Made by a program: the position numbers and the translations under genes. Below, piece after piece: positions 16,215 through 24,729 of a stretch of DNA of 64,000 nt. The stretch is from JAWLGZ01 sp041690635 (GTDB lineage Bacteria > Pseudomonadota > Gammaproteobacteria > Thiohalomonadales > Thiohalomonadaceae), in NCBI GenBank assembly GCA_041690635.1, contig JAWLGZ010000006.1:215492-279491 (forward strand). Reading direction: 5' to 3'. Below the pieces are notes generated by a model. The model saw only the letters and a list, made by a program, of their open reading frames with translations, was not told the origin of the DNA and made no database searches. Position 1 is the stretch's first letter; each line of letters begins with the position of its first letter.

Positions 16215-17912
16215 ATGGGTTTATTGCCAATTTGTGAGCGCCAAGATAGAAGAGAATGGGCGCGACAATTGATCGGTATTCGGTTTGGAGGATTTGGCGA
16301 GCGCACGGCATTAGTAGTGCTGTGTTGTTTCCTGCTGCTACCGATTCTGCTGTACCCAGTTCTGGGTGGTGGGCGTGGCGGAATGGATCTCCTCTATGCC
16401 TTTAATCTAGTAGCCTCGTTCCTGTGGATGCTGTTGTTGCACGTGGTTGTGCGTAGGCCTCTGGTGCTGCACATGGTGTTGCTTCCGCTCTACCTAACGA
16501 CGATGATCGATCTGTTTCTTCTAACGTCGTTTGGTAATCGGATTTCCGCCGGTTACGTAATGATTGCGCTGAGCAACTATGGCGAGTTGGATGAGTTCCT
16601 TGCTGCATATGTCAAGCCTGTTGCGCTTACTGTTTCGGTATCAGTGGTGGTGTATGTTTATGCCATGTTCGGTTTGCGGAACGTAAAACTGCCAAGGGCG
16701 CCTCGGCTGGCAGTGTTGTTGGTGGCTTTGCTGATGGCCATTTATGGGTCAGCTGTTGGTCGTGGGCTTCAACAAAAAATGTCGCTCGAGCAGGCGGTGT
16801 ATGACGTAATAGGTAAGGAGATGAGCGCTCCGTTCGGGGTAGTGTTTCAAGGAGTTGTGGCGCTTAATCAATTCATTGGATACGCAGATCTCCGACGGAA
16901 GCGTGAGTATCATATCTTCGGCGCATTGAAAAACTTTGCGGAGGAGGATGAAATATATGTTTGGGTAATTGGTGAGTCCTCAAGGCCGCACAACTGGTCA
17001 CTCTTTGGGTATGAACGGGAGACGACACCATTGTTGGAAAAATTGCCGGGTCTGATTGGACTTCCCAATATGCTGGCGACCGCGCCGCATACCTCCGTCG
17101 CAGTGCCGTCGATGTTGAGTTTGGACCCGGTGAACCGTTGGGAAGATGTGCTGTCGCACAAATCGATAATTAGTGCCTTTGGTGAAGTCGGGTTCGGCAC
17201 CTACTGGATCTCGGCGCAAGAGGTTGACGGGTGGGCCGGCATTGTTCCGCAGATTGCTGCTGAGGCGGCACACACTCGATACTATGACCGTGCGTTGGAT
17301 GGGAAACTTGTAAATGCGATGGAGGATATTCTCAACGAGAATCCGTCAAAACGTCCCCTGTTCATTGTGTTGCACACAAAAGGAAGCCACTGGGTGTATT
17401 CGCGTCGTTATCCTTCCGAGTACGACCACTTCCAAACCGCGGGAAGTACAAGGCGGGCGCAATTGGTTGACAGCTATGATAACAGCATTCGCTATTCGGA
17501 CTGGGTGCTGTCTCAGGTTGTCGATTTGCTAGCCAGGCGCGGATCCTTTTCAGTGGTGGTTTACTCATCGGACCACGGGGAGAACCTGCTGGATGACGAA
17601 GAAGGCTTGTTCGGTCATGCGATCGGAAACAGTTATGACTTGGCGTCAGCTTCGTTCATCTGGGTCTCGGAATCGGTCAGACAGAAGTTTCCTGGGTGCA
17701 TCAGAATAGCTGAGGAGAATTCAAGTAAGCGCATGAGCCTGTCGAATCTCCCCCATTCGTTGTTGCACATAGCAGGGATTGACCTCGATGGCCTTGATTA
17801 TTCGATGAGTGTCTTCAGTTCCCAATTCGAAGAGCGGCCGCGCTGGTATCGGGTGCGAGGGGAGTTAAAGCGAGAGGCGGTGCCCGCCGAAGAAATGATG
17901 TTTCGCGAATAA
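16215..17912 (+). CDS. Sulfatase-fold phosphoethanolamine transferase (EptA/CptA-like)
   Basis: A 565-residue inner-membrane enzyme. Five hydrophobic helices occupy residues ~30-185 (for example LVVLCCFLLLPILLYP), followed by a periplasmic alkaline-phosphatase-superfamily domain. That domain starts VWVIGESSRPHNWSLFGYER, where the residue after GE (Ser) occupies the position of the Thr nucleophile in EptA, and contains FIVLHTKGSHW and the metal site SSDHGENLLDDEEGLFGHA. Relatives move phosphoethanolamine from phosphatidylethanolamine to lipid A, core sugars or glucans. In this locus it may decorate the exopolysaccharide or a lipid-linked intermediate (inference). Composition is AT-rich relative to the flanking operon on the other strand. 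Confidence 0.85.
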   Translation: MGLLPICERQDRREWARQLIGIRFGGFGERTALVVLCCFLLLPILLYPVLGGGRGGMDLLYAFNLVASFLWMLLLHVVVRRPLVLHMVLLPLYLTTMIDLFLLTSFGNRISAGYVMIALSNYGELDEFLAAYVKPVALTVSVSVVVYVYAMFGLRNVKLPRAPRLAVLLVALLMAIYGSAVGRGLQQKMSLEQAVYDVIGKEMSAPFGVVFQGVVALNQFIGYADLRRKREYHIFGALKNFAEEDEIYVWVIGESSRPHNWSLFGYERETTPLLEKLPGLIGLPNMLATAPHTSVAVPSMLSLDPVNRWEDVLSHKSIISAFGEVGFGTYWISAQEVDGWAGIVPQIAAEAAHTRYYDRALDGKLVNAMEDILNENPSKRPLFIVLHTKGSHWVYSRRYPSEYDHFQTAGSTRRAQLVDSYDNSIRYSDWVLSQVVDLLARRGSFSVVVYSSDHGENLLDDEEGLFGHAIGNSYDLASASFIWVSESVRQKFPGCIRIAEENSSKRMSLSNLPHSLLHIAGIDLDGLDYSMSVFSSQFEERPRWYRVRGELKREAVPAEEMMFRE

Positions 17913-17986
17913 TGCATCCAGGCGCGGTACCATTTGGGTCGGGGGCTGGGAGACAGCGGTGTGGCCACTCAGTCGTCGGTCGCATG

Positions 17987-19132
17987 TCATCCGAAGGCGG
18001 AAGGCTTGAGTGTGCTCGATGCCTGTTGTGATGTCGTGGGTCGCGATGGGGTCGGTAGTGTGAAGCCCTCCAATAGCCGTTCCAGTTCGGCGGCGCGCCG
18101 TCCGTAGGTATGCTCGGACTGGATGCGCCGTCGTGCCCGCTGGCCGATTGCATCTGCCCGTCGGGGGGTGAGCGCGCTCAAGTGGGCGGCCACCTCCTCG
18201 CCGTTTCGGGCGACCAATACCTCCCGTTCCGGTTCGAGGAACATTTCGATTCCCTCCCAGGCATCGCTGATCAGACAGGCACCGGCGCCGGCCGCCTCGA
18301 AGACCCGAGTGGCCGGCGAGTAGCCGTTCTGCGCCATGCTCTCGCGCGAGATGTTCAGAACTGCCTTTGGCGTGCAGTTGAAGGCGTTGTGGTCACGGGT
18401 GTAGACATGGCCGAGCGGTGTGACGTTGGCCGGCATCGGTTTGTCCTCCCAGCCGTTGCCGCCGAGCAGGAAGCGGCTGTCGGCAAGGCACTCCGCTGCA
18501 CGCAGGAAAAATTGTTCGACACGTGCCTCCCGATCCGGTAGGCGGTTGCCGAGAAAACCGAGATCGGCAGTGAAGCGCGGATCGGGTCGTACGCGGTAGT
18601 GTGTGGTCGGATCGAGGGCGTTGTAGATCGGGACACAGGCGCGGGCACCCAGCGCCAGGAACCCTTCCACCACGGGGTCACCTCCGCCGTAGGTGAGGAC
18701 CAGATCGTAGCGTGGAAGCTGCTCGCTCAGCGGATCGTGCGGGTCCGCGGCGAGGCGGGCGAGGGTGGCGGGGGCGTCCACGTCCCAATAGATGTGAAGG
18801 GCGTCAGACCGACCACAGGCGAGGGTTTCTCGCTCCAGCAATTCGTCAAAGACGCCGACGCCGCTCGCTTTGACCACCACGTCCGCATCCGCCGCCGCGG
18901 CCAGTGCGCTCTTGACTCCGGATTCATCTGCCGAATAGACCACCACCCGTGCCCATGCCGGCGGCTCGATATCCCGGTGAAGCTGGCGGTCGTAGGCATC
19001 CGGCTCGTAGAAGGTGACACGGTGTCCCCGCTCGTTCAGTGCACGGATGATGCCGCGGTAATAGGTGGCCGCGCCGTTCCAGTAGGCGGACAGCAGGCTG
19101 GAGCCGAAGAACGCGATGTTGGGGCCGGTCAT
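17987..19132 (-). CDS. CgeB-like glycosyltransferase
   Basis: A 381-residue GT-B protein on the minus strand, last gene of a five-gene operon. It begins IAFFGSSLLSAYWNGAATYY, has an aspartate-rich acceptor-side segment (HIYWDVDAPATL) and the C-terminal donor domain ATRVFEAAGAGACLISDAW as in CgeB and related glycosyltransferase family 1 proteins. ATG at 19132 follows GGAG by seven bases; an in-frame start at 19186 would overlap the upstream gene and has no ribosome site. CgeB proteins modify spore or surface structures in other bacteria; the acceptor here is unknown. Position beside a paralogue suggests consecutive sugar additions. Confidence 0.85.
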   Translation of the reverse strand: MTGPNIAFFGSSLLSAYWNGAATYYRGIIRALNERGHRVTFYEPDAYDRQLHRDIEPPAWARVVVYSADESGVKSALAAAADADVVVKASGVGVFDELLERETLACGRSDALHIYWDVDAPATLARLAADPHDPLSEQLPRYDLVLTYGGGDPVVEGFLALGARACVPIYNALDPTTHYRVRPDPRFTADLGFLGNRLPDREARVEQFFLRAAECLADSRFLLGGNGWEDKPMPANVTPLGHVYTRDHNAFNCTPKAVLNISRESMAQNGYSPATRVFEAAGAGACLISDAWEGIEMFLEPEREVLVARNGEEVAAHLSALTPRRADAIGQRARRRIQSEHTYGRRAAELERLLEGFTLPTPSRPTTSQQASSTLKPSAFG

Positions 19133-19182
19133 GTGAGTTCTCCAGTATTTTTGGCCAGAGATGGTGCGGGGACCAACCGGGA

Positions 19183-20283
19183 TCACGCCGGGTCGACCAA
19201 GCCGAGCTCCCGGCCGATGGCCAGCAGCTCATTCACCCGGTGCGCACAGGTATGGTTGCCAAGGATGGTCTCGCGGCCGTTGCGGGCCAGCTCCTGCGCC
19301 ATGTCATCGTCGTGAAGTATGGCCCGCAGGTGTTGCCTCATCTCGGTGCCGTCACGGGCGATGAGATAGTCCGTCCCCGGACGGAACAGCCCCTCCCGAT
19401 CCTCCCAGGGGGCAGAGACCAGTGGAATGCCGCAGGCGAGTGCCTCAAACGGACGGATGGTCGGAATGCCCGGCAGCGCCTCCACGTAAGGCCTGCGTGG
19501 AACATGGACGGTGACCCGGTAGCCCCCGAAGAGCTGCGGGACATGGAAGTTGGCCACCCACCCGCCGTAATCGATCCCGCAGCGCGCGAGGGTAGACAGG
19601 GCTTCGGCCGGGTAACGGACGCCGTGAATGCGGGTCCTCAGCTTCAGGTCGCGGGCGGGACCGAGAAGGAACTCATCCAGTTCGGCGCTGCGCTCGCCAT
19701 CGCCCCAGTTGCCGACCCAGACCAGATCCCCCTCCTGGGGTACGGCCAGGGGGTGGAATACGCGGGTGTCCGCCGCCTCGTGCCAGGTCCAGGCGCGTTC
19801 CGTCCATCCCGCATCGAGGTAGATGTCACGGATCACGCTGCCGAATGCGAGCACCCCGTCGTAGTGGCGCAGGTCGTAGGCGGCCATATCCCCACGGTGG
19901 GTCAGCGCCCGGTGATGGGTATCGTGGAACAGCAGGCGGTAGCGCCCGGAGTGCGCGCGGTGCGCGCCGATGCGTGCCACCAAATCGTGCTCGTTCCACT
20001 CATGGACGATCACCAGATCCGCACCGTCCAGCACCTGGTCGAGGTCCAGTGAGCGGGGGGCGTAGCGCACGCTTTCCAGATGCGGGTAGGCGCGATGGAA
20101 GTCGGCAATGGCCGCATCACCGCGCTCCGCCAGCAGGTTCTCCATGCTCCAGGCGCCGCGCGGCTCGTACACGGAAACCGTGTGGCTGCGGGCCATCAAC
20201 TCGGTGGTGATGCCACGCAGGAAGTGGGCGTTGCCGTGATTCCAGTCGGAGAGCAGCGAGTGGTAGAAGAGCACTATCCGCAT
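19183..20283 (-). CDS. CgeB-like glycosyltransferase
   Basis: A 366-residue GT-B protein, distant paralogue of the next gene downstream. The N-terminus is MRIVLFYHSLLSDWNHGNAH; the middle has the segment LVWVGNWGDGERS; the C-terminal donor domain reads TIRPFEALACGIPLVSAPWED and ends with a helical tail. Its ATG (20283) lies three bases after the stop of the radical SAM gene, and 50 bases separate its stop from the next start, so the genes are co-transcribed. Function as a sugar transferase is secure at fold level; donor and acceptor are unknown. Confidence 0.85.
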   Translation of the reverse strand: MRIVLFYHSLLSDWNHGNAHFLRGITTELMARSHTVSVYEPRGAWSMENLLAERGDAAIADFHRAYPHLESVRYAPRSLDLDQVLDGADLVIVHEWNEHDLVARIGAHRAHSGRYRLLFHDTHHRALTHRGDMAAYDLRHYDGVLAFGSVIRDIYLDAGWTERAWTWHEAADTRVFHPLAVPQEGDLVWVGNWGDGERSAELDEFLLGPARDLKLRTRIHGVRYPAEALSTLARCGIDYGGWVANFHVPQLFGGYRVTVHVPRRPYVEALPGIPTIRPFEALACGIPLVSAPWEDREGLFRPGTDYLIARDGTEMRQHLRAILHDDDMAQELARNGRETILGNHTCAHRVNELLAIGRELGLVDPA

Positions 20284-20286
20284 GTT

Positions 20287-21567
20287 TCAGGCCCGTGATT
20301 CGAGTTCCGACAGGCGCATCGGACGCGCCTCCTGAATATCGCTGAACTCCTCGAACTGCGCCAGGTAGTGATCGACCGCCCGCTCCCAGGCCCCCTCATC
20401 CGGCTGCCCCCACAGCTCGGTGTAGCTGGGGGAGCCGGGGTAGGGGAACAGGGGCACCGGCTTGTTGGCCCAGATCCCCTCGCCAAGCAGGCTCTGGCGC
20501 CACGCCTCCACTGCCGCCGGGTCGTCCACCTGCGAGTCGAGCAGGGTCGCCTGCACGAAGGGAATCACCTGCCGCGCATGCACCAGCCGTTCGCGCAGTT
20601 GATCCGCATCGAGGCGACACTCCTTGTGGAGCAGCAGGCGCCCGAGATCGGAGATGCTCTCGATGCCGGCCTCGACCGATACACACCCTGCGCGGCCGAG
20701 GTGGTCCAGCGTCTCCGGTTTCCACAGGTCGATACGGGTCTGTACACCGAACTGCACCGGGCGTGCCTCCAGGGCGTCGAGCAGCTCCTGGTTGTGGAGA
20801 AAGATCTCGTCCACGAAATAGAGGTAGCCGACCCCCTGTTCCAGCAGCTGGTCGATCTCGCGCAACAGGGTCGCGAGCGGACGGCGCCGGTACTTGTCGC
20901 GGAAGTTTTCCTTGGCGCAGAAGGTGCAGTTATAGGGGCAGCCGCGTGATGCCTCCACTTCGGCGCCCAAGCCTGAGCCGCCGCCGTCGAAGCGGTGGTG
21001 GTGGTGGGTGTGGCCGCCGATGAGCCGATCGGGCCACGCGATGGCAGGGAGTGCCTGGAAGTGCGCTGCCTGCGGCGCACCCTGGATCACCACCTCGTCG
21101 CCGGTACGGCGCGCGATGCCTTCGATGCCGTCCCACGGCTCCTCCGCCAGACGGACGATCACCTCCTCGCACTCGCCCATCACCGCCGCGTCCACCGGCA
21201 GTTTGCGCATCAGCGTGCGGGGGGTGGTGGAGGCGTGGGGACCGACAGCCACCAGGCGTCCGCCGCAGGCGGCAAGCGACTGTGTCGCTTCCAGCGGGAC
21301 CCGCAGCTCCGGCGGCGGACAGCGCCAGAAGAGGTAGGTGGGGGCGGTGGTGATGACGGTCAGATCCGGCCCGAATGCCGCCACCCGATCCCGAATCTCC
21401 GGCAGGGCGAGATGTTCGAGACCTGCATCGAGCAGCAGTACCTCGTGGCCGCGCGCCAGCAGCAGCGTGCGGGCAAATCCGAATTCGAGTGGCAGGTGCT
21501 GATCGGTGCAGCCGAAGTAGATGCTGCCTTCGAAGTGCCAGGGCGGGTTGACCAGCGCGACCTTCAC
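20287..21567 (-). CDS. B12-binding-domain radical SAM protein
   Basis: A 426-residue protein. The first ~190 residues look like a cobalamin-binding Rossmann domain (VKVALVNPPW, ARGHEVLLLDAG, VAVGPHASTTP, AAVMGECEE). The radical SAM core follows with the [4Fe-4S] motif C-P-Y-N-C-T-F-C (Cys210, Cys214, Cys217) and VQTRIDLW ... VEAGIES typical of the barrel. Such enzymes methylate unreactive carbon or phosphorus centres or rearrange carbon skeletons. A run of four histidines lies just before the core. The GTG start at 21567 overlaps the upstream stop as GTGA; a longer in-frame start at 21669 lies inside the upstream gene. Substrate unknown; neighbours suggest a sugar or glycan. Confidence 0.85.
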   Translation of the reverse strand: MKVALVNPPWHFEGSIYFGCTDQHLPLEFGFARTLLLARGHEVLLLDAGLEHLALPEIRDRVAAFGPDLTVITTAPTYLFWRCPPPELRVPLEATQSLAACGGRLVAVGPHASTTPRTLMRKLPVDAAVMGECEEVIVRLAEEPWDGIEGIARRTGDEVVIQGAPQAAHFQALPAIAWPDRLIGGHTHHHHRFDGGGSGLGAEVEASRGCPYNCTFCAKENFRDKYRRRPLATLLREIDQLLEQGVGYLYFVDEIFLHNQELLDALEARPVQFGVQTRIDLWKPETLDHLGRAGCVSVEAGIESISDLGRLLLHKECRLDADQLRERLVHARQVIPFVQATLLDSQVDDPAAVEAWRQSLLGEGIWANKPVPLFPYPGSPSYTELWGQPDEGAWERAVDHYLAQFEEFSDIQEARPMRLSELESRA

Positions 21568-23459
21568 AATGCCACCCTCGTGTGTGACGCCGCTTCGCCC
21601 GCATGCAGTGCGCGCAGCCAGGCATGGAGGCGATCGATCCCTTCTCCCACCGGGACCTGCGGTTGCCACCCGGTCGCCGCGGAGAAGCGGGAGATGTCCG
21701 AAACGTAGTAGCGCTGATCGGCGAGCCGCCAGGGACGGTAGGTCACCTTGAGCGGCAGGCCGTAGTTCCCCCGCAGCCGCTCCAGCAGTTCGCGCAGGCT
21801 GAGCGTGTTGGTCGGTCCGCCGCCGATGTTGAACGGCTGCCCGGCGAGCGCCGCCGCCTGCTCGCGTGCTGTCCGCATCGCCGTCACCAGGTCGTCGATG
21901 AACAGCACGTCACGGACCTGGAATCCGTCGCCGAACAGGGTCAACGGTTCGCGCCGTAGTGCACGGATCAGGAAGTGGGCAATCCAGCCCTGGTCCTCGG
22001 TGCCGAACTGGCGGGGACCGTAGATGCAACTCATGCGCAGCACGGTGGTGGTCAGCCCGAAGGTGCGCGCATAGTCGAGCACATACTGGTCCGCTGCACC
22101 TTTGGAGCAGCCGTAGGGGCTGCAGAAGTCGAGCGGGTGTTCCTCGTCGACGCCGTGGGCAGCCAGGGCGGAATCCTCCGGTAGGTAGCGGGTCTTCCCG
22201 GCGCGCAACGCGATGTTCTTCAGTGCCCCGTACACCTTGTTGGTGGAGGTGAAAACGAGAGAAGGCGGCGTATCGAGCCGGCGCAACTCTTCGAGCAGGT
22301 TGAGGGTGCCGCGTCCGTTGGTCGCGTGATCCGCGTGCGGGTCTTCGAGACTGGTGGTGACCGCGACCTGGGCAGCAAAGTGAAACACCGAGTCGACGCC
22401 GGTCAGCGCCCGGCGCAGCGCCGGGCGATCGCGCAGGTCACCCAACCGGAATCGCAGCCGGTGACCGTGACGTTCCGCCAGCCAGCGGATATTGCTCTCC
22501 GTGCCCGGTCGGGAGAGGTTGTCGAGGATGGTGACCTCCTCTCCGGAGTGCAGCAGCCGGTCGGCAAGATTGCAGCCGATGAACCCGGCCCCGCCGGTGA
22601 TCAGGGCACTGCCGCCGCGCACCGAATCCGGACCCGGCCGGGCCAGCCGGAGCAGGCCGCGGACCGCGGGAACTCCACCTTCGGCCAGCAGCCGGAAGAG
22701 CAGTTTCGGGGTGCCGTTCCGGCGGCGCAGACCGAGGTGGTCCGCCGCCTCATCGTGGGTCTCGCCCGGATCGGTATTCCGGTCCTGCAGTGCGGACCAG
22801 TAGATCCGCTCCGCCCCCGAATCCACGCCTGCAACCAGCCGCTCCAACTGCTCGCGTTCACGGTGCCGAAGGGTGCTCGCTGCGATGTCGGTGATCCAGA
22901 CAGGAAGCGAGTCGTTTAGAACCTGCTGCGCACGGGCGACTGCGTCCGCCGGTTCACGTCCCTCGCCAAGGTCGAGACCGACCGCCAAGGCGTTGCGGTG
23001 GAGCAGATCGGCGAGGGCGGGCAGCAGCTCTTCCGGCAGGGTGACCACCGGCAACGCCCCGCATTCTTCCAGTGCGTGGAGCCAGCGCCCCAGCACCTGC
23101 GCGAGGGCAGGCCATCGGGCCGAATCGCGGTCAACCCCCGTGAGGTTCAGTTCGAGTATCGCCTGAGTGGACGTGACCACATCGGCAACCTTCAGCAAGG
23201 TCTCGGGCGGGGTCTCGTCAAGTTCGCCCATCGCCAGGTCGGCGCAGATCAAGGTGTCGATGCCGGTCAGCCGCTCCAGCAGGTGGCGGCACTCCTCGTC
23301 CGTGCCGGGCCGCTTCCACTGGTTGGCAGTGAGGCGGATACGCAGGTGTTGCAACTCAAGTGCGTTCAGGTCGGAGAGGGATACAGTCACCTCCTCCGGT
23401 GTCACAGGAAATGGGACACTGACGCCGATGGCAGTCGGGACCGCACTTGCGTCGGTCAT
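21564..23459 (-). CDS. Fusion: N-terminal barrel-like domain plus NAD-dependent sugar epimerase/dehydratase
   Basis: A 631-residue two-part protein. Residues ~285-631 are a complete extended SDR: Rossmann motif TGGAGFIG at 288-295, FHFAAQVAV, STNKVYGALK and catalytic Tyr449/Lys453 (SPYGCSK), then FIDDLVTAM and FNIGGG. The first ~280 residues are unlike SDRs; alternating strands and helices (LRIRLTANQW, TLICADLAMG, VWITDIAAS, ERIYWSALQD) and the closing GLRRRNGTPKLLFRLL resemble the end of glycosidase-type (beta/alpha)8 barrels, but no catalytic glutamates can be assigned. ATG 23459 overlaps the upstream stop (ATGA); the frame extends further upstream only as read-through of the neighbouring gene. 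Epimerase part firm; N-terminal fold is inference. Confidence 0.85.
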   Translation of the reverse strand: MTDASAVPTAIGVSVPFPVTPEEVTVSLSDLNALELQHLRIRLTANQWKRPGTDEECRHLLERLTGIDTLICADLAMGELDETPPETLLKVADVVTSTQAILELNLTGVDRDSARWPALAQVLGRWLHALEECGALPVVTLPEELLPALADLLHRNALAVGLDLGEGREPADAVARAQQVLNDSLPVWITDIAASTLRHREREQLERLVAGVDSGAERIYWSALQDRNTDPGETHDEAADHLGLRRRNGTPKLLFRLLAEGGVPAVRGLLRLARPGPDSVRGGSALITGGAGFIGCNLADRLLHSGEEVTILDNLSRPGTESNIRWLAERHGHRLRFRLGDLRDRPALRRALTGVDSVFHFAAQVAVTTSLEDPHADHATNGRGTLNLLEELRRLDTPPSLVFTSTNKVYGALKNIALRAGKTRYLPEDSALAAHGVDEEHPLDFCSPYGCSKGAADQYVLDYARTFGLTTTVLRMSCIYGPRQFGTEDQGWIAHFLIRALRREPLTLFGDGFQVRDVLFIDDLVTAMRTAREQAAALAGQPFNIGGGPTNTLSLRELLERLRGNYGLPLKVTYRPWRLADQRYYVSDISRFSAATGWQPQVPVGEGIDRLHAWLRALHAGEAASHTRVAL

Positions 23460-24562
23460 CGGCTGAGTCCCCGGACCTGTAACTCGTTCGCCGCCTGCTC
23501 GACCCGATCCACCGCATCCTGACCGGCCAACCAGTCGGCCAGGGCCGCCATGCCCTCTTCCAGCGTTACCTGCGGCTCGAAACCGAGCAGGCGTTGTGCC
23601 TTGCCGATGTCGGCGAAACAGTTGCGGATGTCGCCGGCGCGGAATTTCCCGGTTACCTGGGGGGCGACGGGTGTGTTGAGCGCGCCGGCAACCCGTTCGG
23701 CTATCTGGAGGATATTCACATCCTCCCCGCTGCCGATGTTGAACACCTCGCCCGCAGCCTCCGGACGTTCCAGTGCCAGGCGGCACGCCTCGGCCACGTC
23801 GTGCACGCTGACGAAGTCGCGCCGTTGCAGGCCGTCTTCAAACACCAGTGGGGCATTGCCGTTCAGCAGACGGGAGGCGAAGATCGCCAGCACCCCGGTG
23901 TAGGGATTCGATAGTGCCTGACGTTCGCCATAGACGTTGAAGAAACGCAGGGCAACGGTGGGAATGTCGTAGGCGCTCCCGGCCACCAGTGACATCCGCT
24001 CCTGGTCATATTTGGAGAGTGCGTAGATGGAGGCGAGCGACGGCGTCTTCTCCTCCGGCGTCGGGATGGGTGTGATCGGCTCCCCATCCGGTCCGATCGC
24101 CTCCCACTCTCCGGCCGCGAGTCGTTCGGGGGTGCGGTGGCCTTCACGCACGGCACCGTCGCCGTCGCGATAGAGCCCCTCACCGTAGACGCTCATGCTG
24201 GAGGCGACCACCAGCCTTTCGACCGGGCGTTCGATCAGCGCCTCCAGCAGCGTGGCGGTTCCGTTTACATTGGCCTCGGTGTAGTCCCGAATCCGGTACA
24301 TGCTCTGCCCGACTCCAACGCGGGCGGCAAAATGGAAAACCGCGTCCACACCTTCGAGCGCGCCCCGAACCGCGTCCGGGTCCCCGACCTCACCGACGTG
24401 TAGCTCCACCTCGGGGTGCAGGTAGTCGGGGCGTTTTCGACTGCCGTGTACCTGCGGCAGCAGCGCATCCAGCGCCCGCACACGGTAACCCAGGGCGAGC
24501 AGCCGATCAGCTACATGCGAACCAATGAAGCCGGCGCCACCGGTGATCAGGACGGTCTGCAT
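23456..24562 (-). CDS. NAD-dependent nucleotide-sugar epimerase/dehydratase
   Basis: A 368-residue extended SDR, first gene of the minus-strand operon. NAD site TGGAGFIGSH at residues 7-16, FHFAARVGV, SSMSVYGEG and the catalytic YALSK (IYALSKYDQ), then RFFNVYG and DFVSVHDVAEA as in UDP-glucose 4-epimerase relatives. An insertion around GDGAVREGHRTPE enlarges the substrate side. The start has GGAGG four bases upstream. It shares the operon with a second SDR, implying at least two sugar-nucleotide conversions in this pathway. Exact reaction not determinable from sequence. Confidence 0.9.
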   Translation of the reverse strand: MQTVLITGGAGFIGSHVADRLLALGYRVRALDALLPQVHGSRKRPDYLHPEVELHVGEVGDPDAVRGALEGVDAVFHFAARVGVGQSMYRIRDYTEANVNGTATLLEALIERPVERLVVASSMSVYGEGLYRDGDGAVREGHRTPERLAAGEWEAIGPDGEPITPIPTPEEKTPSLASIYALSKYDQERMSLVAGSAYDIPTVALRFFNVYGERQALSNPYTGVLAIFASRLLNGNAPLVFEDGLQRRDFVSVHDVAEACRLALERPEAAGEVFNIGSGEDVNILQIAERVAGALNTPVAPQVTGKFRAGDIRNCFADIGKAQRLLGFEPQVTLEEGMAALADWLAGQDAVDRVEQAANELQVRGLSR

Positions 24563-24647
24563 GGAACCTCCGTGTCTTGGGTGCAGCGCTCACGCCGCCG
24601 GTGAACGTAGCCGCTTGGAAGTGAACACACTTTTTTTGGAAAGGTAG

Positions 24648-24661
24648 TTGCCGTACGGCAA
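24648..24661. promoter_or_regulatory. Perfect 14-bp palindrome in divergent promoter region (candidate operator)
   Basis: TTGCCGTACGGCAA is a perfect palindrome in the 167-base gap between the divergent glycan operon (start 24562) and the 249-residue unknown gene (start 24730). A TATACT at 24683-24688 lies 22 bases downstream on the + strand and could be a -10 element, which would put the palindrome around the -35. Binding by a dimeric regulator is an inference; no regulator gene is adjacent. Confidence 0.45.
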
Positions 24662-24729
24662 TTTGCAATGCAGGCCGGCTCCTATACTCGAAGAAAAGCG
24701 GGGCAAAGCAGGACATTGCGGGAGGAGCC

